A DNA stretch of 64,000 bases from Hephaestia caeni (GCF_003550065.1 NZ_QXDC01000006.1:1-64000), one strand, 5' to 3'. Shown: positions 36,044-45,041, counted from the first letter of the stretch. Numbers and translations: made by a program. Notes: a model not told the origin generated them from the letters alone.

Positions 36044-38071
36044 TTGCGCGCGGCACGTTTCTGGTTTGTGACATGGATTGCGCTGATCCTGAGCGCGACG
36101 GCGGCGCACGCGCAACTCGCGCCCGATCCGTCGGGACCGCATCTCGCGCTGCGCCTCGTCGCCGAAACCACGACGCCGGCGGCGGGCAACGAGGTGACGC
36201 TGGCGATCGATTCGCGGCCGCAGCCGGGGTGGCACGGCTATTGGCAGAACCCCGGTGACGCAGGCTTTCCCGCCAGGCTCGACTGGAATCTGCCGAGCGG
36301 CGTCACCGCGAGCGCGCCCGCTTATCCGCTGCCGCAGACGCTGCTGATCGCGGGGTTGATGAACCATGTGTTCGAGAAGCCCTATGCGCCGCTGGTGACG
36401 CTTTCGATTCCCCCCGGGCTGACGCGGGGGACGATACTGCCGATCCGGCTGCACACCGAGTATCTTGTCTGCACCGATCAGATTTGCGTGCCCGAGGCCG
36501 CCGATCTGGCGACGACGCTGACCATCGGCGACGGCGCGATCGATCCGGGCGTCCGCGCGCGCTTCGATGGCTGGCGGCAGGCGATCCCCAAACCAATCGG
36601 CTCGCCCGCGACCTACCAGATCGCCGACGGCCGGGTGCGGATCGCGGTGCCCTATCCCGCCGACGCGCCGCTCGGCGACGCCCATTTCTTCGCGATCACG
36701 CCGGGCGTCGTCGCCTATGCCGCGCCGCAGACGGTGTCGCGCGACGGCGATCGGGTGGTGATCGAGACCAGAGCGAGCGGCGGCGAGGCGGCGGGCAGCC
36801 TCGAAGGCGTGCTGCGGATCGCTACCGATCGCGGGCTCAGCCTGACCGCGGCGCCGGGCGTGGTGGCGTCCGTGGACGCTGGCTCCACGGGTGTGCGTGC
36901 GGCGCTGCTGGCATTTCTCGGCGCGCTGCTGGGTGGGCTGATCCTCAACGTCATGCCGTGCGTGTTCCCGATCCTGAGCCTCAAGGCGCTCAGCCTTGCG
37001 CGTGCCGGGATCGACGAGCGGCACGCGCGGCGCGAAGGGGTGGCGTACACGGCGGGCGTCGTGCTGACCTGCGTCGCGCTGGGCGGGATCATCCTGGCGC
37101 TGCGGGCGGGCGGATCGGCGATCGGCTGGGCGTTCCAGTTGCAGGACCCGCGAATGATCGTGGTGCTGTTCGTGCTGGCGCTCGCGATCGCGCTCAATCT
37201 GGCCGGGTTGTTCCAGATCCCGACACCGCGGTTCGTCAACCGTGCGGCGGGGAGCGGCGGCGCGTTCCTGACGGGGGTGCTTGCCGCGTTCGTCGCGACG
37301 CCGTGCACCGGCCCGTTCATGGGCGCGGCGCTCGGCGCGGCGCTGGTGCTGCCGGTATGGGCTGCGCTCGCGGTGTTCGCGGGGCTGGGGCTCGGGCTGG
37401 CGCTCCCCTTCCTGCTGCTCGGCTTCGTGCCCGTCCTCCGCCGGATATTGCCCCGGCCGGGGGCGTGGATGCGGACCTTCGAGCGCGTGCTGAGCGTGCC
37501 GATGTTCCTGACCGCGCTCGCGTTGCTGTGGGTGTTGTCACGCCAGACCGGCAATGCGGGCGTCGCACTCGGGATCGGTGCGGCGCTGGTGCTGGGCGCC
37601 TTGCTGTGGTTGGCAGGACGGCGACAGGCTCGCGGGCTCGCGGGTGGCGCGCTGGCGGCGCTCGCGCTGGTCGGCGTCGGTGCGGTCGGCGCGGCGGCGG
37701 TGACGCGGCTGCCGCACCAGGCAAGCGTGCCCGTTGCAGGAGCCGAGCCGTTCAGCGAGGCGCGACTGGCGGCGCTGCGTGCGGACGGGCGCCCTGTCTT
37801 CGCGTATTTCACCGCCGATTGGTGCCTGACGTGCAAGGTCAACGAGAAGGTCGCGATCGAAACCGATACGGTGCGCGATGCCTTCGCGCGGCACGATGTG
37901 GCGGTGTTGGTGGGAGACTGGACCGATGGCGATCCCGTGCTCGGCCGCTTCATTCAGGCACACAACCGCGCCGGCGTGCCGCTCTATCTGTATTACGCGC
38001 CGGGGGCTGGCGAGCCCAAGGTGCTGCCGCAGGTGTTGACGCCCGCGATGCTGGCCGGGTTGGCGGAGTAG
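36044..38071 (+). CDS. DsbD/ScsB-like thiol:disulfide interchange protein
   Basis: A 675-residue inner-membrane reductant transporter. After a signal sequence comes a periplasmic N-terminal domain with a cysteine pair (EYLVCTDQICVPEA), then eight or so membrane helices with the two conserved cysteine sites (LNVMPCVFPILSLKA and FVATPCTGPFMGA), and a C-terminal thioredoxin domain with WCLTC (Cys594, Cys597). It carries electrons from cytoplasmic thioredoxin to periplasmic partners. The long N-terminal domain is of the ScsB type rather than the short DsbD type. It begins 69 bp from the divergent phosphatase gene. Confidence 0.9.
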   Translation: MRAARFWFVTWIALILSATAAHAQLAPDPSGPHLALRLVAETTTPAAGNEVTLAIDSRPQPGWHGYWQNPGDAGFPARLDWNLPSGVTASAPAYPLPQTLLIAGLMNHVFEKPYAPLVTLSIPPGLTRGTILPIRLHTEYLVCTDQICVPEAADLATTLTIGDGAIDPGVRARFDGWRQAIPKPIGSPATYQIADGRVRIAVPYPADAPLGDAHFFAITPGVVAYAAPQTVSRDGDRVVIETRASGGEAAGSLEGVLRIATDRGLSLTAAPGVVASVDAGSTGVRAALLAFLGALLGGLILNVMPCVFPILSLKALSLARAGIDERHARREGVAYTAGVVLTCVALGGIILALRAGGSAIGWAFQLQDPRMIVVLFVLALAIALNLAGLFQIPTPRFVNRAAGSGGAFLTGVLAAFVATPCTGPFMGAALGAALVLPVWAALAVFAGLGLGLALPFLLLGFVPVLRRILPRPGAWMRTFERVLSVPMFLTALALLWVLSRQTGNAGVALGIGAALVLGALLWLAGRRQARGLAGGALAALALVGVGAVGAAAVTRLPHQASVPVAGAEPFSEARLAALRADGRPVFAYFTADWCLTCKVNEKVAIETDTVRDAFARHDVAVLVGDWTDGDPVLGRFIQAHNRAGVPLYLYYAPGAGEPKVLPQVLTPAMLAGLAE

Positions 38072-38075
38072 GTTC

Positions 38076-38165
38076 GTCATGCCGGACTTGTTCCGGCATC
38101 CAAGGTTCAACAAGCGAGGACGCTCGCGGTCGAGAGTTGGACCCCGGAACAGGTCCGGGGTGACG
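38076..38165. repeat. Palindromic REP-like repeat (family B)
   Basis: It begins GTCATGCCGGACTTGTTCCG and ends with ACCCCGGAACAGGTCCGGGG followed by TGACG. Copies of the same family occur at 42548, 42730 and 43098. Here it lies between convergent genes. Confidence 0.85.
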
Positions 38166-38176
38166 AAGGAGGTTGC

Positions 38177-38956
38177 TCAGGCCAATTGGTCTTCGCGTAT
38201 CCGTCGGGCGGGCGCTTCCTCATCCTCGGGCATGAGCCGCCAGCCGTGCGGGCCGAGCACCTCGATCGGGCGATAGCGCGTCTTGTACGCCATGCTGCGC
38301 GATCCCTTCACCCAATAGCCGAGATAGATATAGGGCAGGCCCACCGCGCGCGCGCGCAGGATGTGATCCATGATGATGAAATTGCCGAGGCCGTGGCGCT
38401 CGGCATGATCGGGATCGAAGAAGCTGTAGATCATCGATAGCCCGTCGGCCTGGCGATCGGTGAGGCAGGCGCCGACGAGCTGGCCCTTCCCGCCTGCGGG
38501 CGCAGGCTCGCGATATTCGATCACGAACGAGGTGACCGGGCTCTGCTCGACCATGTCGGCATAATCGCCCTCGTCCATGTTCGCCATGCCGCCGCCGGGA
38601 TGCCGCACCGCGAGATAGCGGCGCAGCAGATCATATTGCTCGTCGGTCGCCCACGGCCGGCAGGCGCGCACGTCGAGATCGGCATTGCGCCGCAATACGC
38701 GGCGCTGGGTGGCGTTGGCGTGGAATTCGTTGGCGACGACGCGAACCGACTGGCACGCGGTGCAGCCTGCGCAGCTCGGACGATACGCGACCGCCTGGCT
38801 GCGGCGAAACCCGATCCGACCCAGCGCGTCGTTCAATTCGGCCGCGTGGGGCCCGGAAAGCTCGGTGAACACCTTCCGCTCCTGCCGCCCCGGCAGATAG
38901 GGGCAGGGCGATGGGCTGGTTACGAAGAACCGCGGAAATCGGAATGGAGCGGTCAC
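38177..38956 (-). CDS. bpt: Aspartate/glutamate leucyltransferase (Bpt)
   Basis: A 259-residue aminoacyl-tRNA-protein transferase that adds leucine to N-terminal Asp or Glu, marking proteins for ClpS/ClpAP degradation. Recognisable segments are PCPYLPGRQERKVFTELSG, FRRSQAVAYRPSCAGCTACQ (cysteine cluster) and YIYLGYWVKGSRSMAYKTRY. I start at GTG 38956, preceded by GAGGA at 7 bases; the frame is open 114 bases further upstream without a good site. Normal length for the family. Confidence 0.92.
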   Translation of the reverse strand: MTAPFRFPRFFVTSPSPCPYLPGRQERKVFTELSGPHAAELNDALGRIGFRRSQAVAYRPSCAGCTACQSVRVVANEFHANATQRRVLRRNADLDVRACRPWATDEQYDLLRRYLAVRHPGGGMANMDEGDYADMVEQSPVTSFVIEYREPAPAGGKGQLVGACLTDRQADGLSMIYSFFDPDHAERHGLGNFIIMDHILRARAVGLPYIYLGYWVKGSRSMAYKTRYRPIEVLGPHGWRLMPEDEEAPARRIREDQLA

Positions 38957-39129
38957 CGTTGCGTCCTCTGGCCCGCGACGAAAGCGGTCGCGTCGGCGCC
39001 AGTATGAATCGGATGAATCGTGATGAAAAGCCGCTTTACCATGAAAGAGGGTTAATGCGGTGTTTGTCATCGTAAGGGCGGGGCGAGCGGACCTGGCATC
39101 AAGCCAAGGCGCCGATACCGCAGTTCATG

Positions 39130-39290
39130 CGCGACCCCGACAGGTTGCGACCCGAAACACCTACGGTGTGTCCAGAGCCGCGCACGAACCGCCGCCGAAG
39201 ATGCCCCCGGCAGCATTGCGGATACAGTGACTAACCCCGCACCGACCAACCTACGCCTGTGGGGGACTCGACGGGAAGAGTCCCGTGACT
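39130..39290 (+). ncRNA. Candidate structured RNA in a gene-free stretch (strand uncertain)
   Basis: The stretch from 38957 to 39443 has no convincing gene. Within it, CCCCGACAGGTTG (39135-39147) can pair with CAACCTACGCCTGTGGGG (39247-39264) at long range, enclosing smaller hairpins (ACACC/GGTGT near 39160, TGCGG/CCGCA near 39218-39240) and followed by GGGACTC/GAGTCCC (39263-39269 with 39278-39284). This layout could be a 6S-like or other long-hairpin RNA, but I recognise no diagnostic family motif, so the call is tentative. Confidence 0.3.
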
Positions 39291-39340
39291 CGCTTCGCCG
39301 CAGGCACGATTCCACTCGTCACGTATTTGTGGCGCTGGAG

Positions 39341-39423
39341 CCGCACCGGCCCGCTCCCCCCCACCCGGGCTCCCATGCGATTATACTGTGTGGGAGGTCG
39401 GGTGGGGGAGCGGGCTGGTGCGG
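39341..39423. repeat. Long imperfect inverted repeat after ilvA
   Basis: CCGCACCGGCCCGCTCCCCC at the left is matched by the inverted GGGGGAGCGGGCTGGTGCGG at the right around an A/T-rich loop. It lies 21 bp past the stop of the minus-strand ilvA gene and may act as its transcript end, though no T-run follows. Confidence 0.75.
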
Positions 39424-39443
39424 CCTTCAATCGAAAACGCCGC

Positions 39444-40688
39444 TCAAGCCAGTTCGACCTGGCTCACCTCGTAACCGCCGGTGCGCAGCGCCTCGATCAG
39501 CCGGTCGAGATGCTTCGCGTCGCGTGTCTCGCACTCGATATCGGTGATCAACCCCTTGGCGGGCAGCGTCGTGAAGACGCGCTGGTGATAGACTTCGATG
39601 ATGTTGGCGCGCTGCTGATCGAAGATCCGCGCGACATTGTAGAGCGCGCCGGGCTGATCCTGGAGCCGGATACGCAGCCGCGCGAGGCGCCCCGAGCGCG
39701 CGAGATCGCGCAGCAGCACGTTGGCGAGCAATCGGGTGTCGATATTGCCGCCACACAGGACGATGCCGACGGTCTTGCCCTTGAAGCGCTCGGGATAAGC
39801 GAGCAGCGCCGCCAGCCCCGCCGAGCCCGCACCCTCGACGACGGTCTTTTCGATCTGGAGCAGCAGGCTCACCGCTTCTTCGAGGCTGCGCTCGCTGACC
39901 AGCACGATATCGTCGACCAGCGCCTCGACCATGCGGCCGGTGATCTGGCCCGGCGCCTTGACCGCGATGCCTTCGGCCAGCGTATCGCCCGCGCACGCCA
40001 TGTTCGTGCCGTTGATGCGGTTGTACATCGACGGGAACAGTTCGGCCTGGACGCCGATCACCTCGATATCCCGGCCCGAGGCCCGCGCGACCGTCGCCAT
40101 GCCCGAGATCAATCCGCCGCCGCCGATCGGCGTGACGAAGGTGTCGATATAGGGTGCGTCCTCGAGCATCTCGATCGCGGTCGTGCCTTGGCCGGCGATG
40201 ATGCGCGGATCGTCGAACGGGTGGACGAAGGTGTAGCCGCGCTCGGCCTCCAGTTCGCGGGCGTGCGCATAAGCCGCGTCGAACGTGTCGCCTTCGAGGA
40301 TCACGGTCGCGCCGTGGCCTTCGGTCTGCGTCACTTTCACCGTCGGCGTGTTTCTGGGCATGACGATCGTTGAGGGGATTCCGAGTCGATGCGCGTGATA
40401 GGCGACGCCTTGCGCGTGGTTGCCTGCCGAGGCCGCGATCACGCCCTTGGCGCGCGCCGCCTCATCGAGCTGGAGCAAGGTGTTGAGCGCGCCACGCTCC
40501 TTGTAGGCCGCGGTGAACTGGAGATTTTCGAACTTGAGATAGACCTTGGCGCCGGTCATTTCCGACAGCGTCTTGCTGACCAGCGTCGGCGTGCGCACGA
40601 TGGCATCGGCAATCCGCATGTGCGCCGCGCGAATATCCTCGATCGAAACGGGGAGGGCGGGGGCGGATGCGGTTGCGTGCGTTGCCAT
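39444..40688 (-). CDS. ilvA: Threonine ammonia-lyase with C-terminal ACT domain
   Basis: A 414-residue PLP enzyme converting threonine to 2-oxobutyrate for isoleucine synthesis. The PLP lysine is Lys63 in FTAAYKERGALNTL, with AASAGNHAQGVAYHA and the glycine loop TPIGGGGLISGMA downstream; a single ACT domain at residues about 330-410 (GRLARLRIRLQDQPGALYNV) is the type seen in TdcB-like and short IlvA enzymes. The gene is read toward the inverted repeat at 39341, and a family A repeat lies upstream of its start. Confidence 0.9.
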   Translation of the reverse strand: MATHATASAPALPVSIEDIRAAHMRIADAIVRTPTLVSKTLSEMTGAKVYLKFENLQFTAAYKERGALNTLLQLDEAARAKGVIAASAGNHAQGVAYHAHRLGIPSTIVMPRNTPTVKVTQTEGHGATVILEGDTFDAAYAHARELEAERGYTFVHPFDDPRIIAGQGTTAIEMLEDAPYIDTFVTPIGGGGLISGMATVARASGRDIEVIGVQAELFPSMYNRINGTNMACAGDTLAEGIAVKAPGQITGRMVEALVDDIVLVSERSLEEAVSLLLQIEKTVVEGAGSAGLAALLAYPERFKGKTVGIVLCGGNIDTRLLANVLLRDLARSGRLARLRIRLQDQPGALYNVARIFDQQRANIIEVYHQRVFTTLPAKGLITDIECETRDAKHLDRLIEALRTGGYEVSQVELA

Positions 40689-40697
40689 CTGGTTCTT

Positions 40698-40785
40698 CCG
40701 TTTGCCCTGAGCTTGTCGAAGGGCGGTGTTTCCCTCCGATCCGTCGACGGAATCGGCGGTGCTTCGACAAGCTCGGCACGAACGG
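40698..40785. repeat. Dispersed palindromic repeat, family A (second copy)
   Basis: CCGTTTGCCCTGAGCTTGTC opens the left half and GCTTCGACAAGCTCGGCACG lies in the right half, which ends GAACGG. Same family as 12372-12446. It occupies the intergenic region between divergent ilvA and the amidohydrolase gene. Confidence 0.82.
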
Positions 40786-40893
40786 AGGCTGCGTGGCCCG
40801 CCTAGACCATCTGGCGCGTCGGCGGAACACCCCTTATGCGATTGCGTCCCTCATGTGATCGCGCAGACCACGACCGCGCTGGAGAATGCCCGA

Positions 40894-42531
40894 GTGAAGC
40901 TTTTGTTCTCGCGACCGATCGCGGCGCTGGCCGCATTGCTGATGGCCGTGCCCGCGCAGGCCGATGCGCTGATCGACAATGTCAACGGCATCACGCTCGA
41001 CGAGGACGGCGACGTCATCCACTTCACCGGCCTGTTGATGACGACCGACGGGCGCATCACCAAGCTGCTCGGCCGCAAGGACAAGCGCCCCGAAAAGCTC
41101 GACTGGCGCACCGACATGCACGGCAAGGTGATGCTGCCGGGGTTCGTCGACGCGCACGGGCACATCATGGACCTGGGGTTCCGGTCGATGGAACTCGACC
41201 TTTCCGACACGCATTCGCTGGCCGAGGCGCAGGCGAAGATCGCGGCCTATGCCGAGGCCAATCCCGAGCGGACGTGGATCCTCGGCGGCGGCTGGGATCA
41301 GGAGAAATGGGGGCTGGGTCGTTTCCCGACCGCGGCCGAGCTTGACGCGGTGGCCGGTGATCGTCCGGTCGCGCTGACGCGGATCGACAGCCATGCGGTG
41401 TGGGTCAATTCGGCGGCGCTCAAGGCGGCGGGGATCACGCCCGCGACCAAGGCGCCGCCGGGCGGGCGGATCGAAAACGGCATCCTCACCGATGCGGCGC
41501 GGCTGATGATCATGCAGGCGGTGCCGCAGCCGCTCGCACGCGAACGCGATCTGGCGTTCATCCAGGCGCAGCAGATGCTGTTGTCGAAAGGCATCACGGC
41601 CACCGCCGACATGCGCACCACGCTCGACGACTGGCTGGTCTATCGCCGGGTTGCCGACAAGAACCTGCTGCGCATCCGCATCTTGAGCTATGCCGACAGC
41701 ATCCAGACCGCGAACCGCGCCGCCGGCGGCAGCCCGTCGCCCTGGCTCTACGACGACAAGCTCAAGATGGGCGGCGTCAAATTGTTCGCGGACGGGGCGT
41801 TGGGGTCGCGCGGGGCGTGTCTCAAGGCACCTTATGCCGACGCGCCGAAGCAAAGCGGGCAGTGCCTGCTCACCGATGCGCAGCTCAAGAACCTGATGAG
41901 CCGCGCGGCGATGGACGGCTTCCAGGTCGCGGTCCATGCGATCGGCGACAAGGCCAACGCCGAGGCGCTCGACGCGATCGAGGCGGTGTCGGACACCTAC
42001 AAGGGTGATCGCCGCTGGCGGATCGAACACGCGCAGATCGTCGACCCCGCCGATCTCCCGCGCTTCGGCAAGGGCAGCATCATCGCCTCGATGCAGCCGA
42101 TCCATGCGCTGTCGGATCGGACGATGGCCGAGGCGCGACTGGGGCCGGGCCGGCTCGCGGGCGCCTATGCGTGGCATTCGATGCTCGAGAACAAGGTGCC
42201 GCTCGCCTTCGGGTCGGATTATCCCAACGACGATTTCAACCCCTTCCACGGCTGGGTCGCGGGCTTCACGCGCGCCGACGGCGCCGGCCAGCCGTTCGGC
42301 GGGTGGCAGCCGCAGGAACGCATCACCCGCGAGGAGGCATGGCGCGCCTATACGATGGGCGGCGCCTATGCCGCGTTCGCCGAAGACCGGATCGGCCGCC
42401 TTGCGCCGGGGCTGTGGGCGGATTTCATCATCGTCGACGCCGATCCCCTGCTCGCGACCGCCAGCGACCTGTGGAACATGCAGGTCGAGCAGACCTGGGT
42501 GGGCGGCAAGATGATGTGGAAACGGCAGTAG
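40894..42531 (+). CDS. YtcJ-like amidohydrolase, exported
   Basis: A 545-residue metal-dependent hydrolase of the amidohydrolase superfamily (YtcJ/EXOENZYMES-REGULATORY-like group). It has a signal peptide (RPIAALAALLMAVPAQADA), the metal motif LPGFVDAHGHIMDLG, FQVAVHAIGDKANAEALDAI and LAFGSDYPNDDFNPFHG. The GTG start at 40894 follows GGAG at 9 bases; the frame extends upstream into the repeat. Substrate is unknown; relatives act on N-substituted formamides and similar compounds. Its last 14 codons recur 200 bp downstream (42678-42719). Confidence 0.87.
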   Translation: MKLLFSRPIAALAALLMAVPAQADALIDNVNGITLDEDGDVIHFTGLLMTTDGRITKLLGRKDKRPEKLDWRTDMHGKVMLPGFVDAHGHIMDLGFRSMELDLSDTHSLAEAQAKIAAYAEANPERTWILGGGWDQEKWGLGRFPTAAELDAVAGDRPVALTRIDSHAVWVNSAALKAAGITPATKAPPGGRIENGILTDAARLMIMQAVPQPLARERDLAFIQAQQMLLSKGITATADMRTTLDDWLVYRRVADKNLLRIRILSYADSIQTANRAAGGSPSPWLYDDKLKMGGVKLFADGALGSRGACLKAPYADAPKQSGQCLLTDAQLKNLMSRAAMDGFQVAVHAIGDKANAEALDAIEAVSDTYKGDRRWRIEHAQIVDPADLPRFGKGSIIASMQPIHALSDRTMAEARLGPGRLAGAYAWHSMLENKVPLAFGSDYPNDDFNPFHGWVAGFTRADGAGQPFGGWQPQERITREEAWRAYTMGGAYAAFAEDRIGRLAPGLWADFIIVDADPLLATASDLWNMQVEQTWVGGKMMWKRQ

Positions 42532-42547
42532 GGGGCGGCCCCTTGCG

Positions 42548-42633
42548 GTCATGCCGGACTTGTGCCGGCATCCAATTATCCACGAGCGATATTGCCCGAG
42601 GCTTGTTGGACCCCGGAACAAGTCCGGGGTGAC
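42548..42633. repeat. Palindromic REP-like repeat (family B)
   Basis: Begins GTCATGCCGGACTTGTGCCG and ends CCCCGGAACAAGTCCGGGGTGAC. It lies between the amidohydrolase and the relic of its duplicated end. Confidence 0.85.
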
Positions 42634-42677
42634 GGATCTGTATGGAAACAGTGGCAAGCCCAATCCGACTGCGAACG

Positions 42678-42719
42678 ATGCAGGTCGAGCAAACGTGGGT
42701 GGGCGGCAGGATGATGTGG
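42678..42719 (+). pseudogene. Relic of a duplicated amidohydrolase 3' end
   Basis: These 42 bases match 42478-42519, the last codons but three of the amidohydrolase gene, at 39 positions and in the same reading sense (MQVEQTWVGGRMMW versus MQVEQTWVGGKMMW). No more of a second amidohydrolase is present. It looks like the remnant of a tandem paralogue cut down between REP elements. Confidence 0.65.
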
Positions 42720-42729
42720 GACATTTTCT

Positions 42730-43127
42730 GTCATGCCGGACTTGTTCCGGCATCCAACGTGCCGCACACCGAGGCCATGCGGGAAAGGTTGCCCTGCGTT
42801 TACATGATGGCGAGCGGATTTCTCGGCACGCTCTATGTCGGCGTGACCTCCAACCTCGTCGGCCGTGTCATGCAGCACCGCGAGGGGACGTTCGAGGGTT
42901 TTACCAAGCGCTACGGTTGCGAACTGCTCGTCTGGTACGACGTAGGCGAGACGATGGAGACCGCTATCGCGCGCGAAAAGACGATCAAGAAATGGCCGCG
43001 CGACTGGACGTGCAATCTGATCGAGCGCACGAATCCGGAATGGAATGATCTCGCGGTAGGGTTGGGGCTGGAGCCGTTGAGCTAGCGCCCGGCCGCTCGT
43101 TGGATGCCGGAACGAGTCCGGCATGAC
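42730..43127. mobile_element. GIY-YIG gene bracketed by a 30-bp inverted repeat pair (possible small mobile unit)
   Basis: The left arm (42730-42759, GTCATGCCGGACTTGTTCCG onward) and the right arm (43098-43127) are inverted copies identical at 29 of 30 positions. They enclose exactly one gene, the GIY-YIG nuclease at 42777-43085. Each arm is itself a family B REP palindrome. Whether this unit moves is not known; I see no obvious target duplication. Confidence 0.5.
42777..43085 (+). CDS. GIY-YIG domain nuclease
   Basis: A 102-residue single-domain GIY-YIG protein of the small YhbQ-like type. The signature strands are PCVYMMASGFLGTLYVGVTS (with VYM for GIY and YVG for YIG), followed by LVGRVMQHREGTFEGFTKRY and the catalytic-glutamate region AIAREKTIKKWPRDW. 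I start at ATG 42777, after GAGG, because the family normally begins just before the CVY strand; the open frame continues upstream into the REP arm and the amidohydrolase relic. Its whole surroundings are repeats, which hints at a link between nuclease and REP spread. Confidence 0.82.
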   Translation: MRERLPCVYMMASGFLGTLYVGVTSNLVGRVMQHREGTFEGFTKRYGCELLVWYDVGETMETAIAREKTIKKWPRDWTCNLIERTNPEWNDLAVGLGLEPLS

Positions 43128-43135
43128 GATTTCCC

Positions 43136-43173
43136 AAAAAAAACGGCCGCGGCGCCCCCCGACGCCGCGGCCG
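43136..43173 (-). terminator. Rho-independent terminator of ctrA
   Basis: A perfect 11-bp stem (CGGCCGCGGCG / CGCCGCGGCCG) with an eight-base loop is followed on the minus strand by eight T. It lies about 20 bp past the ctrA stop. The T-run lies within 9 bp of the GIY-YIG right repeat arm. Confidence 0.95.
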
Positions 43174-43193
43174 CCCGCTCGGGTGATCGGAGA

Positions 43194-43901
<708 letters not shown>

Positions 43902-43993
43902 GAGCTTATCCCCTGTTGCCGTCGCGTTGAGCCGCCCCTGGCCCAGCGTATCCCGGCACCCTCATTAACCAAATAAGGTCTGAAGGCAAAAGG

Positions 43994-44008
43994 TTAATTT
44001 GGTCTTAA
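43994..44008. promoter_or_regulatory. CtrA binding site upstream of ctrA
   Basis: TTAATTTGGTCTTAA is a perfect TTAA-N7-TTAA full site 93 bp upstream of the ctrA start; a half site (TTAACC) lies at 43965. A GANTC sequence, target of the CcrM methylase, lies at 44049-44053. The arrangement suggests feedback and methylation-sensitive control as in Caulobacter ctrA, by inference. Confidence 0.72.
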
Positions 44009-44095
44009 GCCGCAGAACTGCGCGAGTCGCGGGGCTCTGGAGGTTATCGAATCGTTATCGGCGCGGTCGCGACCGCGCGCTTGCGGGCCATTTTC

Positions 44096-45022
44096 CTAAG
44101 ATCGCGGGCGGGCGTCGGCATCGCGAACGCCGAGGTCGCGAAAGCGCGTCGCGAGGAAATCGATCAGCGCTTCGACGCGTGCGGGGCGGAGCGGGCTCGG
44201 CGGCGTCATCAGGTGGAGCGCGATGGGCGGGGGCCGCCAATCGGTGAGGATCGGCTCGAGCGTGCCCGTGGCGATATCGGCGTCGACGATGAAGCCCGGC
44301 AGGCGTGCGATCCCCAATCCGCCGCGCAGCGCCGGGAGCATCGCGTCGCCGCTGTTGCTCATCAGCCGTCCCGTTGGCCGCACCGCCGCTTCCTCACCGC
44401 CCGGACCGGTGAAACGCCACGCCGCGCCGGGCGCATTGGTATAGCCGATGCATTCGTGCTCGGCGAGTTGGGCAGGGTGCGTCGGGCGGCCATGCTTGTC
44501 GAGATAGGCGGGCGCGGCGACGACATGCACCGCGATCCCGCACAGGCGGCGCGCGCGCAGCGACGAATCGGGCAGGGCGGCGATGCGCAGTGCAACGTCG
44601 AACCCCTCGGCGACGATGTCCACCTGCGCGTCGGAAAGGTTGAGGTCGATCTCGATCCCCGGATGCGCTTCGAGGAATTCTGCGATGACGGGCGCGAGAT
44701 AGGCCATGCCGAAGGTCATCGGCGCGGCGACACGGACGAGCCCCGCGGGCAGCGTCGCGCTGTCGCGCGCGGCTTCCTCGGCCGCCTCGCCCTCGGCGAC
44801 GATGCGGCGCGCATGGTCGGCGAGCGCCTTGCCGCTCTCGGTGAGGGTCAGCCGCCGCGATGTGCGATGGAACAGGCTGGTGCCGAGATGCGTCTCGAGC
44901 CGCGATACCGCCTTCGAGACGGTCGCCTTCGAAATGCCGATCGCCTCCGCGGCGGCGCTGAACGAGCGATGCTCGACCACGGCGGCGAAGATCGCCCAGG
45001 CTTCGAAATCAGGCAGGCGCAT
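44096..45022 (-). CDS. LysR-family transcriptional regulator
   Basis: A 308-residue LysR regulator. The helix-turn-helix is FAAVVEHRSFSAAAEAIGIS followed by KATVSKAVSRLETHLGTSLF, and the effector domain starts near residue 90 (LVRVAAPMTFGMAYLAPVIA). It belongs to the large group that controls an adjacent divergent gene, here the pirin gene, with GAAAC-N5-GTTTC between them. The likely signal is an electrophile or redox stress, because pirin and WrbA follow on the other strand. Confidence 0.92.
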   Translation of the reverse strand: MRLPDFEAWAIFAAVVEHRSFSAAAEAIGISKATVSKAVSRLETHLGTSLFHRTSRRLTLTESGKALADHARRIVAEGEAAEEAARDSATLPAGLVRVAAPMTFGMAYLAPVIAEFLEAHPGIEIDLNLSDAQVDIVAEGFDVALRIAALPDSSLRARRLCGIAVHVVAAPAYLDKHGRPTHPAQLAEHECIGYTNAPGAAWRFTGPGGEEAAVRPTGRLMSNSGDAMLPALRGGLGIARLPGFIVDADIATGTLEPILTDWRPPPIALHLMTPPSPLRPARVEALIDFLATRFRDLGVRDADARPRS

Positions 45023-45026
45023 TTTC

Positions 45027-45041
45027 GAAACAATCCGTTTC
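45027..45041. promoter_or_regulatory. Candidate LysR operator between the regulator and pirin genes
   Basis: GAAACAATCCGTTTC is an inverted repeat (GAAAC-N5-GTTTC); further GTTTC-like direct repeats (CGTTTC, CGTTTA) follow at once. It starts five bases upstream of the regulator ATG and lies 71 bp from the pirin start. Confidence 0.55.

Noticed and set aside
39130..39290. Signal recognition particle (4.5S) RNA in the gap between bpt and ilvA.
   Set aside because: The conserved apical-loop sequence of SRP RNA (GGTCAGGTCCGGAAGG type) is absent on both strands; only a partial CAGGTCCG-like string is seen, so the region is left as an unassigned candidate.
43098..43127. Right GIY-YIG repeat arm read as the ctrA terminator.
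   Set aside because: A separate perfect GC stem with a T8 tract at 43136-43173 is closer to the ctrA stop and has full terminator form.
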